From Chloroflexota bacterium (GTDB lineage Bacteria > Chloroflexota > Dehalococcoidia > Lucifugimonadales > UBA3495): DNA of 37,317 nt. The notes below the pieces were generated by a model. It made no database searches, was not told the DNA's origin, and worked only from the letters and a program-made list of their open reading frames with translations. Below are positions 23,550-31,188 of the stretch, piece by piece. Positions within the stretch are counted from its first letter, which is position 1, and every line of letters starts with the position of its first letter. The stretch covers positions 1-37,317 of the forward strand of contig JAPPLU010000037.1 in assembly GCA_028874075.1 (NCBI GenBank), written 5' to 3'. A program made the translations under genes and the position numbers.

Positions 23550-24722
23550 TTAATCCCTGGCCAGTATCACGGTGCCGGTGGAAGACAGGGAACCGCCGGT
23601 GCCGTTGACCAGTGAAATCCTGGGGCTGTCGCTGCCGTCCCTGGCCTGGACCTGGCGGTCGCCGCACTCGCCCCGCAACTGACGGACGGACTCCACCAGC
23701 AGGAAGCTGCCGTACATTCCAGGGTGGGTGTAGGAAAGTCCCCCGCCAGCAGTATTCAGGGGGAAGTCGCCACCTGGGGCGGTGCGCTGGTCGGCCACAA
23801 AGTCCGGAGCTTCGCCGGGGCCGCAGAATCCCAGGCCTTCCAGGGACAGCATCACCGTGTAAGTAAAGGAGTCGTAGATCAGGGTTACATCAATGTCATC
23901 GTGGGTTACTCCAGCTCGCTGCAGTGCGTTGGGCCCCGTTTCCCGGGCGATCAGGGACGTGTAAGAGGGCATCTGGCTGATCAAGTTGTGGTCGTGAGCC
24001 TCGGCGGCGCCCAGCAACCAGACCGGCGCCTTCTTGCAGTTTGCGGCTTTCTCGGCCGTGGTTACTACGATGGCGGCGCCGGAGTCTGTAACCAGGCAGC
24101 AGTCGAACAGGTGGAAGGGCCAGGAGACCCAGCGGGAGTTGTGGTAGTCGTCGAAGGACATGGGTGTGTCGTACATTACCGCTTTGGGGTTAAGATTGGC
24201 CCACTTGCGGGTGGACACGGCAAGCTCGGCCATGGCCTGGCGCGTGCGGTCCTCGCCGAACTCGTGCATGTAACGGGTGCAGGCCATTGAGTAGTTGATG
24301 GGCTGTCCGATGAGACCGTACGGAGACTCGTACTGGGCCACGGGCAAGTTCGGGTCTGCAGGAACCCGGGCCCGGGTGGAGCGTCCGGCCTGACCGTGGG
24401 TGATCAGCACCGTGTCGCAATAGCCGGCGCGGATGGCGGCGGCGGCGTGGGCCACGTGGATGACAAAGGACGAACCGCCCACGGAAGTGTTGTCGGTAAA
24501 GCCGGGCTGGATGCCCATGTATTCGGCCGTAGCCAGTGTGGAAAAACCGGCGGTGAGCAGTCCATTGACCTCGGACTTGGCGATGCCAGCGTCATCCAGG
24601 GCGTTATATGCCGCTTCAGCATGGTGCTGCAAGGACGACTTGTTGGGTACTGTCCCCATCTCGTCCGATTCCGCGACACCCACTATGGCGATGTCTCTTT
24701 CACGAGTCGAGCTTGACGTCAT
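23550..24722 (-). CDS. Thiolase-like protein (SCP-x/Ltp2 type) lacking the nucleophilic cysteine
   Basis: A 390-residue thiolase-fold protein, the usual length. N- and C-terminal halves are clear: AYNALDDAGIAKSEVNGLL, AAAIRAGYCDTVLI, and the His motif LNTAGGGLSYTHPGMYGS. The acyl-accepting cysteine of true thiolases (C-x-S-G before AxxAI) is replaced by Gly83 in SVGGSSFVIHV, and the C-terminal Cys region reads NGTGGSLSSTGT. This resembles SCP-x/lipid-transfer-type thiolases such as Ltp2, which are aldolases partnered with a DUF35 protein; no DUF35 gene is in view. ATG 24722 follows AGGAGG at ten nucleotides. It is divergent from the EVE gene and upstream of ychF. Confidence 0.88.
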   Translation of the reverse strand: MTSSSTRERDIAIVGVAESDEMGTVPNKSSLQHHAEAAYNALDDAGIAKSEVNGLLTAGFSTLATAEYMGIQPGFTDNTSVGGSSFVIHVAHAAAAIRAGYCDTVLITHGQAGRSTRARVPADPNLPVAQYESPYGLIGQPINYSMACTRYMHEFGEDRTRQAMAELAVSTRKWANLNPKAVMYDTPMSFDDYHNSRWVSWPFHLFDCCLVTDSGAAIVVTTAEKAANCKKAPVWLLGAAEAHDHNLISQMPSYTSLIARETGPNALQRAGVTHDDIDVTLIYDSFTYTVMLSLEGLGFCGPGEAPDFVADQRTAPGGDFPLNTAGGGLSYTHPGMYGSFLLVESVRQLRGECGDRQVQARDGSDSPRISLVNGTGGSLSSTGTVILARD

Positions 24723-24793
24723 GTTCTGTAAATCCTCCTGACCGGTCCCAAGGGAATGGGTTCCGGTGTTCTGGAAGATGTTACACTAATTGT

Positions 24794-24805
24794 GTCCCTA
24801 GGGAC
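24794..24805. repeat. Palindrome in the thiolase/EVE divergent spacer
   Basis: A perfect 12-bp palindrome GTCCCTAGGGAC in the 196-bp spacer between divergently transcribed genes. On the - strand TTGTCC, a 16-bp spacer and TGTAAC overlap it, a weak promoter for the thiolase-like gene. It could be an operator. Confidence 0.35.
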
Positions 24806-24918
24806 AATGGGAACGAGGAGCCAGGAACAGAGCCTGTTTCCACAAGAGCCCTCCATCGCAAAGTGATAGAATGAACTCCGGCTGATATGGGCCGCCAGGC
24901 AGCCACGGGAGGAACGGC

Positions 24919-25479
24919 ATGCCCCGTAACTTTTGGATGATTACCTGTAATGAGGAGAACTTCAACATTACCCGGCAGATGGACTTCAGCAGGCAAGGGT
25001 TGAAGTCGGAATACCGCCGAAAGGTGCAGCGTGTCGAGAAGGACGACCGGCTGCTCTATTACGTAATGGGCATTCGAAAGTTCACGGCAACTGCCACCGT
25101 TACGGTGTCGTACAAAGAAGAAGACCCCGGTTACTGGAAGAACGAAGGCAGCGCCACATGGCCGTACTTGATAGAAATCAAGCCGGAATTGATTCTGGAC
25201 GAAGAGCAATACATCGATGCAGGCTTGCTGGCCCACCGCCTGGACTACATTCGCCGCTGGCCCCCGGAGAACTGGTACATGGCCTTCCAGGGCAACCTGC
25301 ACCTGCTGCCCAAGGGAGATTTCTTTCTGATCGAGGAAGAAATGAAGAAGCTGAAGTTCGGCCGGGCTTACCTGGATGAGGCTCCGGCGCAACCGGCTCC
25401 CAGCGCCCGCAGCCGCAAGACCCGCAGACCCCCAGCCCGGAAAGAAGCCCAGCCCAAAGCGGAAGCCGCTACAGACTGA
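24919..25479 (+). CDS. EVE domain protein
   Basis: A 186-residue PUA-like EVE-domain protein. NFWMITCNEENFNITRQ starts the domain; DRLLYYVMGIRKFTATATV and a C-terminal FLIEEEMKKLKF complete it by about residue 150. EVE domains bind modified bases in DNA or RNA and occur both in housekeeping proteins and in restriction systems. No nuclease is fused here. The last 35 residues are a lysine/arginine/proline/alanine-rich basic tail that may help nucleic-acid binding. Start ATG 24919 has a strong GGAGG six nucleotides upstream. It is convergent with queG, with 47 bp between the stops. Confidence 0.85.
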   Translation: MPRNFWMITCNEENFNITRQMDFSRQGLKSEYRRKVQRVEKDDRLLYYVMGIRKFTATATVTVSYKEEDPGYWKNEGSATWPYLIEIKPELILDEEQYIDAGLLAHRLDYIRRWPPENWYMAFQGNLHLLPKGDFFLIEEEMKKLKFGRAYLDEAPAQPAPSARSRKTRRPPARKEAQPKAEAATD

Positions 25480-25526
25480 TCTATTCTCCTTGCAGGATTG
25501 GATTCAGGCGCATGCCGGCAGGCAAG

Positions 25527-26741
25527 TCAGGTTAGTTTCCCAACTACCTTCTTGTTGCTGTGAAGTTCCAATGCCTTCATTGCCGCCCGAATTTCAGATA
25601 GCACATCTTCATCCGTTTCCGTAATTGCAGCCTCCTTCAGTGCATTTGTGGCGGCCAGTCCACCAATCTCTCCCAATGCCCAAGCTGCGTGGCTCCTGAC
25701 CAGGGGGCCGCTTTTTGCCAGCACGCGGGCCAGGGAAGGCACGGATTCCACGGCCTTCAGATTGCCCAGGGCCACGCAAGCGTTGCGCTGGAGGCCAACC
25801 CGTGTGGCTCGCATGATTGGGGTGCCGGCAAACCGCTCCAGGAACCGGTCGTCGGTCATTTCCAGGATTTCAACCAGGTCGGCCACGGACAGGTTGCTTT
25901 GACCGAAGGCCGGTTCCCTGGTGGGCATCTCCTTCCGGTTTACCGGGCATACTTCCTGGCAGATATCGCATCCAAAGACCCAGTCCAACATATAGGGTCT
26001 CAACTCAATGGGGACGGGGCCCCGGTTCTCGATGGTCTGGTAGGAGATGCAGCGAGTATTGTCGATGACGTAGGGCGCGACAATGGCCCCCGTGGGGCAG
26101 GCGTCGATGCACCGGACGCAACTGCCACAGGACTTATTGACCGGCGGGTCAGGCTCCAGTTCCAGGTCGGTAATGACCTGGCCGAGAAACACCCATGACC
26201 CAAGTTCGCTGGTGAGGATGTTGGAGTTCTTGCCAAACCAGCCCAGGCCGGCCCTTGCCGCGGCTGCCCGGTCCAGCATGGGGCCGTCGTCTACGTACCA
26301 GCGGGCGGATACTTCCAACTCCAGGAGTGCGGACAGATCGGCAACCAGGTCTCGCATCTTGCGCTTCATGACCCGGTGGTAGTCCCGGCCCCATGCATAG
26401 CGGGCTATCTTGCCCATGTGCGCCTGGACTTGTGCGGGCGGTCCGTCTTCCGGCCTGACGGGTTCCCCGGCAGATGGCTCGCCAGGGAAGTAATTCAGAG
26501 CCAGGCAAATGATGGAGCGGGCGTTTGGCAGCAGTTGACTGGGGGAGGCGCCCCGAGTTACACGGGATGGGTTGTACCAGGGCAGCCCATCCATCAGCCC
26601 TTCATTGATTCGTCTAAGCGCCACCTCCCGGTCCTCGAGGAAATCCTCTGCAGTGGTGATGCGCACCAGATCAAAGCCCGCCTTCAGGGCGCGTTCTTTG
26701 ACCAATGCGGTTGTCCCTAACCTGGCCGCCGACCCGTTCAC
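25527..26741 (-). CDS. queG: Epoxyqueuosine reductase QueG
   Basis: A 404-residue cobalamin- and Fe-S-dependent enzyme that reduces epoxyqueuosine to queuosine at tRNA position 34. The N-terminal catalytic region has ARYAWGRDYHRVMKRKM and DDGPMLDRAAAARAGLGWFG. Two [4Fe-4S] motifs follow: CGSCVRCIDACPTGAI and CDICQEVCPVN, with an intervening Cys in CISYQTIENRG. The C terminus has HEAT-like repeats (NACVALGNLKAVESVPSLAR, SHAAWALGEIGG), as in QueG. GTG 26741 overlaps the dUTPase stop by four bases (GTGA). Other queuosine genes are absent from the window. Confidence 0.93.
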   Translation of the reverse strand: MNGSAARLGTTALVKERALKAGFDLVRITTAEDFLEDREVALRRINEGLMDGLPWYNPSRVTRGASPSQLLPNARSIICLALNYFPGEPSAGEPVRPEDGPPAQVQAHMGKIARYAWGRDYHRVMKRKMRDLVADLSALLELEVSARWYVDDGPMLDRAAAARAGLGWFGKNSNILTSELGSWVFLGQVITDLELEPDPPVNKSCGSCVRCIDACPTGAIVAPYVIDNTRCISYQTIENRGPVPIELRPYMLDWVFGCDICQEVCPVNRKEMPTREPAFGQSNLSVADLVEILEMTDDRFLERFAGTPIMRATRVGLQRNACVALGNLKAVESVPSLARVLAKSGPLVRSHAAWALGEIGGLAATNALKEAAITETDEDVLSEIRAAMKALELHSNKKVVGKLT

Positions 26742-27271
26742 GGTCGCTCCCCCTGGTATTGGCCCTGGTAGCCCTCTTCTACGGGCTGCGAAAGACGGAA
26801 GAAGATCATCTGCATCAACCTGGCGCCCTGTTGTAGACGGTAGCCAGCCGGGTTGTAGACGATCAGCATTGCCTGGGAACGTCCACTGTAACCGGGGTCC
26901 CAGATAGCAGAATGCAGGCCGACGCCGCTGCGCAACAGGCTGGAGCGGGGACAGGCCAGGGCAACTAGTCCGAGGGGGACATTGACCACCTCGTTAAAGG
27001 TGATCACGTAAGACCCGGCTTCCAGGAACAGCCAGCCATCGCTATCAAACCGGAGGGGCTCGTATTCGGGCAAGCTGCGAACGCCCGCGCTGCTACCCAT
27101 GCTGCCGGCGGTTATGAACCGGTCCACCCGGAGCAGGCTGAAGTCCACACCACAGGGTTGCAGCTGTTCTTCGCTGGAAGTCAGCCCCTGGACCAGGGGT
27201 AGCTGGCCCGCCGGAGGATCGCTTATCAATTGCAAGATGCTGGATCGGTCCAGCGCGGCGCCGAACTGCAT
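26738..27271 (-). CDS. dUTPase/dCTP deaminase superfamily protein, archaeal DUT-like
   Basis: A 177-residue nucleotide hydrolase of the trimeric dUTPase/Dcd fold, which keeps dUTP low and supplies dUMP. Motifs: PCGVDFSLLRVDRF, ACPRSSLLRSGVG, HSAIWDPGYSGRSQAML and QQGARLMQMIFF. The HSA-WDPGYxG form recalls archaeal-type dUTPases more than bacterial Dcd, which usually has DPGFEG after a TA-WID stretch. Whether it deaminates dCTP is not clear. The open frame to 27301 runs into the groEL terminator; ATG 27271 is the sensible start. It is translationally coupled to queG. Confidence 0.85.
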   Translation of the reverse strand: MQFGAALDRSSILQLISDPPAGQLPLVQGLTSSEEQLQPCGVDFSLLRVDRFITAGSMGSSAGVRSLPEYEPLRFDSDGWLFLEAGSYVITFNEVVNVPLGLVALACPRSSLLRSGVGLHSAIWDPGYSGRSQAMLIVYNPAGYRLQQGARLMQMIFFRLSQPVEEGYQGQYQGERP

Positions 27272-27283
27272 AAAACCCCGGTG

Positions 27284-27320
27284 AATAAAACGGGGAGCCA
27301 ATTCACGAAGTGGCTCCCCG
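27284..27320 (-). terminator. Intrinsic terminator of groEL
   Basis: A 10-bp perfect stem, CGGGGAGCCA (27291-27300) with TGGCTCCCCG (27311-27320). On the - strand it is followed by TTTTATT. It ends 53 bp after the groEL stop and just upstream of the dUTPase start. Confidence 0.85.
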
Positions 27321-27373
27321 CTTAAAGTTTACCTGTTAGCTCGAGAGGTCAAGAACCATCGACTGTCGCCGGT

Positions 27374-28999
27374 TTAGTCGTGCATAAAGTCCTGGACATC
27401 GGCCGGCAAGGGTGTGTGGACCGGGATTTCAGCAACAACGGCCTGGGTGGTAAGCAGCATCCCGGCGATACTGCCTGCGTTCTGCAAGGCAGATCGGGTT
27501 ACCTTGGCCGGATCGATAATTCCGGCCTGGACCAGGTGGGTGAATTCACCTTTCTCGGCGTCGAAGCCCCAGTCTCCCTCACCCTGTCGAACCTTGTCCA
27601 GTATCACCATGCCCGGGTGGCCGGCGTTCTGGGCGATAAGTTCCAGGGGAGCGGAAAGAGCGTGACGGATCAGGCGCACGCCCAGAGCCTCGTCGCCCCG
27701 CAGGGTGGACTGCAGATCTTCCAGTACCTGCTCGGCACGGATCAGGGTGACTCCACCACCGGGGACGATACCTTCTTCAACGGCGGCCCGGGTGGCCGAC
27801 AGGGCATCCTCAGTCCGGGACTTGCGCTCGTTCATTTCAGGTTCAGTGGCGGCCCCAACCTTTATGACTGCCACGCCACCCACCAGGGCTGCCAGGCGTT
27901 CCTGCAACTTCTCCCGGTCGTAATCGGAAGTGGTCTCTTCGATCTGGACGCGAATCTGGGCCACGCGGGCTTCGGTGTCCTCGGGCGACCCGTTTCCCTC
28001 AACGATGGTGGTCTCGTCCTTCAGGGCCAGGATGCGCCGGGCGGAACCCAGGTGCTCAAATTCCACGGCGTCAAGGGATAGGCCGGTGTCATTGCTGATG
28101 ACCGTTGCCCCAGTCAGGATGGCGATGTCTTCCAGAAGGGCCTTGCGGCGGTCGCCAAATCCGGGCGCCTTTACCGCGAGGCAGGAAACGGTGCCCCGCA
28201 GCTTATTCACCACCAGGGTGGCCAGGGCCTCGCCCTCTACGTCCTCGGCGATTATGGTCAGGGGCCGGCCGCCGGCCTGGGCCACCTTTTCCAGGGTGGG
28301 AACAATGTCGTTAACCGAAGAGACCTTGGTGTCGGTAATCAGGATCAGGGGATTGTCGAGGCTGACTTCCATTCGGTCGGCGTCGGTAACGAAGTGGGGA
28401 GACAAGTAACCGCGGTCCAGCCGCATGCCTTCCACAATATCAAGCTCGTCGACCATGCCCTTGGACTCTTCGACGGTTATTACGCCTTCGCGGCCGACCT
28501 TGTCCATTGCCTCCGCGATAAGTTCTGCGATTGATTCCTCGTGGGCGGAAAGGGCGGCAACCCTGGCGACCTGTTCCCGGTTTTCCACCGGTATCGCGCT
28601 GTCAGAAATCTCCCTCACCACGGCAGCGACGGCCTTGTCTATGCCGGACTTCAGGCTCATGCCGTTAGCGCCGGCGGCGATGTTCATGAAGCCCTCGCGG
28701 ACCATGGACCGGGCCAGCACCACGGAGGTCGTGGTGCCGTCGCCAACCACGTCGTTGGTCTTGGCAGCGGCTTCCTTTACCAGTTGGGCGCCCATGTTTT
28801 CGTAGACGTCGGGGAGTTCTATTTCCTTGGCGATGGTTACGCCATCGCTGCAGACCACGGGAAGAGACCACATGCGGTTCAGGAGCACGTTCCGGCCGCT
28901 GGGGCCCAGGGTCAAACCAACAACCCGGCCGAGTTCCTCGACGCCGCGCATCAGGCTGGCCCGGGCCTCGTTATCAAAGATCAGTTGCTTGTCTGCCAT
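27374..28999 (-). CDS. groEL: GroEL chaperonin without groES or GGM tail
   Basis: A 541-residue 60-kDa chaperonin subunit, normal in length, that folds proteins in an ATP-driven double ring with GroES. It has [14 protein letters not shown], the ATP site [13 protein letters not shown], the apical [15 protein letters not shown] and the equatorial [14 protein letters not shown]. It ends DVQDFMHD rather than the GGM repeats typical of major GroEL proteins. No groES precedes it. Start ATG 28999; GGAGG lies about eleven nucleotides upstream. A promoter candidate and a palindrome precede it. It may be an accessory GroEL paralogue. Confidence 0.94.
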   Translation of the reverse strand: MADKQLIFDNEARASLMRGVEELGRVVGLTLGPSGRNVLLNRMWSLPVVCSDGVTIAKEIELPDVYENMGAQLVKEAAAKTNDVVGDGTTTSVVLARSMVREGFMNIAAGANGMSLKSGIDKAVAAVVREISDSAIPVENREQVARVAALSAHEESIAELIAEAMDKVGREGVITVEESKGMVDELDIVEGMRLDRGYLSPHFVTDADRMEVSLDNPLILITDTKVSSVNDIVPTLEKVAQAGGRPLTIIAEDVEGEALATLVVNKLRGTVSCLAVKAPGFGDRRKALLEDIAILTGATVISNDTGLSLDAVEFEHLGSARRILALKDETTIVEGNGSPEDTEARVAQIRVQIEETTSDYDREKLQERLAALVGGVAVIKVGAATEPEMNERKSRTEDALSATRAAVEEGIVPGGGVTLIRAEQVLEDLQSTLRGDEALGVRLIRHALSAPLELIAQNAGHPGMVILDKVRQGEGDWGFDAEKGEFTHLVQAGIIDPAKVTRSALQNAGSIAGMLLTTQAVVAEIPVHTPLPADVQDFMHD

Positions 29000-29080
29000 T
29001 CCTGCAAAAACCTCCGTAATACATTCGTCGCTCGCCGTAAGCGGCGACCATTATCTTTAGGATAAAGGTTGGGCACAACG

Positions 29081-29148
29081 AAATGGCCGCCATTTGGCGA
29101 CGAAATCAATGCAAGATAAAATATGCGGTAGAGTCCGCCAATTGTCAA
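29081..29148 (-). promoter_or_regulatory. groEL promoter and palindromic operator candidate
   Basis: On the - strand TTGACA (29148-29143), a 17-bp spacer and CATATT (29125-29120), or TATTTT two bases on. Downstream is the palindrome AAATGGC-C-GCCATTT (29081-29095), and nearer the start a TCGCCG/CGGCGA stem (29032-29047). There is no CIRCE element (TTAGCACTC-N9-GAGTGCTAA), so HrcA control is not evident. Confidence 0.5.
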
Positions 29149-29278
29149 CAGGCATTAACGCACGGGGCATGTTGTGGTTGACGTACCTTCCTCGGGCGGC
29201 AATCCAGGGCTCTTGTTCGGCGCCAGTCTCACCCTTGTTCCAGGTTTGCCCATCAGATTTTTTTGCTTTTCCGTACCA

Positions 29279-29418
29279 TTTTGGGCCGTTTTGGGCCATT
29301 TTGTATTTGGAGTCAGGGGTGGATGGACTCCGGGTGGGCCACCAATGGGCCGCTCGACAGATAGGCGGTATGCCAGGAATTGGCCTCAGGCCGGGCCGTT
29401 TTGGGCCGTTTTGGGCCA
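29279..29418. repeat. Two clusters of TTTTGGGCCR repeats in the groEL-folK spacer
   Basis: Two tandem 10-bp units TTTTGGGCCG and TTTTGGGCCA occur at 29279-29298, followed by TTTTG. They recur as GGGCCG plus the same two units at 29393-29418. GGCAATCCAG also occurs twice, flanking the clusters (about 29198-29207 and 29430-29439), suggesting a duplicated segment. The full spacer 29000-29654 otherwise holds only the groEL promoter; a - strand frame 29057-29434 is not convincing as a gene. Confidence 0.55.
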
Positions 29419-29654
29419 CTGTCCTTGGTGGCAATCCAGCATGGTTCCCTCGCGCTGTTGATTGGCGTCTTTCCGACGAAGGAAGAAAGTGTCCCTGGAA
29501 GTATGTTAGGTATGAGTTACGCGGGGGAGCAAGAGGGAAGTGTCATTTGGTCTTCGCCGCCCACCGGAAGCAGCGGAACAGGGTTCAAGGGGTGATGGTT
29601 CAAGCGTTACAACCCGAGAAAGAAACCAGGACTGATATGTTGGCCGATTGTGCC

Positions 29655-30176
29655 CTACCGGGTCTCCGACCATAGGACTACACCCTCTTTTCCCTGGACG
29701 GTTGCCTTCAAGTTCGAAATTGGTTTGCTTGCGGTTGGGTGCTGGATATGGCCGGCAATTTCGGCGAGGGGAATGAGGACAAAGGCCCGCTCGAGCATAC
29801 GTGAGTGGGGAATCTGCAGGTCCGGAGTCTCCCAGTTCACGACCAGGGTGCCATAAAGTAGAATGTCAACGTCAATGTTGCGGGGGCCGTACCTGACGGT
29901 TGTGGCCCGTCGCATTGCTTCTTCGATGGCCTTCACTGCCGCAAGCAGGTCGCCGGGTTCCAGGGACGTCCGGATTTCCACCGCGGCGTTGAGAAACGGG
30001 GGTTGTTCCGTCACTCCCCAAGGCTCTGTTTCGTATATGGATGAGCGCCTGACTACCGTGATTCCGGCGGTGGCATTCAGCAACTCCAGCGCCCGTTCCA
30101 GGTTTGCCATGCGGTTTCCCACGTTTGAACCGAGGCTAAGGTAGGCGGTAATGGATGCGGGGGTCAATGATCCCAT
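29655..30176 (-). CDS. folK: 6-hydroxymethyl-7,8-dihydropterin pyrophosphokinase (HPPK)
   Basis: A 173-residue enzyme of folate synthesis that pyrophosphorylates hydroxymethyldihydropterin. Motifs are canonical: YLSLGSNVGNRMANLERAL, SSIYETEPWG, FLNAAVEI, RYGPRNIDVDILLYG (metal and substrate site) and IPHSRMLERAFVLIPLAEI. Its ATG at 30176 overlaps the end of folP by 13 bases, so the two consecutive pathway enzymes are coupled, folP first. folB and folE are not nearby. Confidence 0.94.
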   Translation of the reverse strand: MGSLTPASITAYLSLGSNVGNRMANLERALELLNATAGITVVRRSSIYETEPWGVTEQPPFLNAAVEIRTSLEPGDLLAAVKAIEEAMRRATTVRYGPRNIDVDILLYGTLVVNWETPDLQIPHSRMLERAFVLIPLAEIAGHIQHPTASKPISNLKATVQGKEGVVLWSETR

Positions 30177-31030
30177 TTCCTGGGCCGCCAGCCACGGACG
30201 ACGGCGTCAGTCATCCGACAAACACGGACCATCTCCCTAACGTCATGCACCCGCACGATATCCGCGCCGCCAGCGATGGACAGGGAAACGGTGGCGGCCG
30301 TTCCTTCCAGCCGCTGGTCTACCGGCAGGTCAAGGATAAAACCGATGGTGGACTTGCGAGAAGTGCCCAAGAGGAGTGGATAGCCAAGCGTTTTGAAGTC
30401 TGCAAGGCGGTTAAGTATTTCCAGGTTATGATCGGGGGTCTTGCCGAACCCGATACCGGGGTCAAGGATGATGTTGTCAGGGCGCACTCCAGCCTTCTTT
30501 GCCGCCTCGGCGCTACGGAGCAGGCTGGCAAGTATATCCGGCAGCAACCGGTTGTATTGGCGGGTCTCCTGGTTGTGCATCAGAACCAAGGGCGTCCCGG
30601 CCTCGGCGGCGACCCGTGCCAATTCCGGGTCGAATTTCAGGCCCCAGACGTCGTTGATAATTGCGGCGCCAGCCGCTACGGCCTGCCTGGCTACACTTGC
30701 CTTGTAGGTGTCCACGCTGACGGGTATTTTTGCCACCGAACACACCGCCTCCAGAGCTGGCGTCAGGAGGCGGAGTTCCTCCTCAGCGGATATGGGAGAG
30801 GAACCGGGGCGGGTGGACTCGGCCCCCACATCCAGGAAGTCGGCGCCCTCCTCCTGGAAGCGCAGCGCCTGATCGACTATGGCAGGGATGTCAGACCCGA
30901 GCCCGTCGCCGGAAAATGAGTCGCGGCTCAGGTTGATTATGCCCATAACGTAGGTACGGCGTCCCCAGGACAGGGTTTCGCCGTTTGCCACTGTCATTTC
31001 CGTCAAGCGGTTCGCTTTCAGGCGTGCCAT
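30164..31030 (-). CDS. folP: Dihydropteroate synthase
   Basis: A 288-residue TIM-barrel enzyme that joins p-aminobenzoate to dihydropterin pyrophosphate, the sulfonamide target. Motifs: GIINLSRDSFSGDG (the usual N-x-T/S-PDSFSDGG, slightly altered), FLDVGAESTRPGS, PVSVDTYKASVARQAV, INDVWG, LVLMHNQ, LDPGIGFGKT, LLLGTSRKSTIG and the C-terminal RVHDV. The frame is open to 31177, but homology begins well downstream; ATG 31030 gives a normal length, and ATG 30997 is a second choice. It is divergent from the carboxyltransferase gene, sharing a 158-bp region with -10 hexamers on both strands. Confidence 0.94.
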   Translation of the reverse strand: MARLKANRLTEMTVANGETLSWGRRTYVMGIINLSRDSFSGDGLGSDIPAIVDQALRFQEEGADFLDVGAESTRPGSSPISAEEELRLLTPALEAVCSVAKIPVSVDTYKASVARQAVAAGAAIINDVWGLKFDPELARVAAEAGTPLVLMHNQETRQYNRLLPDILASLLRSAEAAKKAGVRPDNIILDPGIGFGKTPDHNLEILNRLADFKTLGYPLLLGTSRKSTIGFILDLPVDQRLEGTAATVSLSIAGGADIVRVHDVREMVRVCRMTDAVVRGWRPRKWDH

Positions 31031-31091
31031 TGAATTTAGTCGTTTCCAGAGTTGCTTTCTACGGGCGATTCGGGGAATTCTGCTGCCAAGT

Positions 31092-31116
31092 ATTATATTC
31101 CGCTTTGCGCTATAAT
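31092..31116. promoter_or_regulatory. Divergent -10 elements between folP and carboxyltransferase gene
   Basis: TATAAT on the + strand at 31111-31116 and TATAAT on the - strand at 31097-31092, 13 bp apart. Neither has a clear -35. They are correctly placed for the two divergent genes. Confidence 0.4.
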
Positions 31117-31188
31117 GGGCCAAACCTGAAAAACGACGTCGGAAGAGGTGAATTCCCGACGCGGACACGACCCCCACCAGGAGCGCCA

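Noticed and set aside
29000..29148. CIRCE/HrcA operator for groEL
   Set aside because: No TTAGCACTC-N9-GAGTGCTAA or close variant is present; only an unrelated AAATGGC palindrome.
29057..29434. A 125-codon - strand frame in the groEL-folK spacer
   Set aside because: Its repeated AQNGPK pieces simply follow the TTTTGGGCC DNA repeats. It runs over the groEL promoter region, and I recognise no family.
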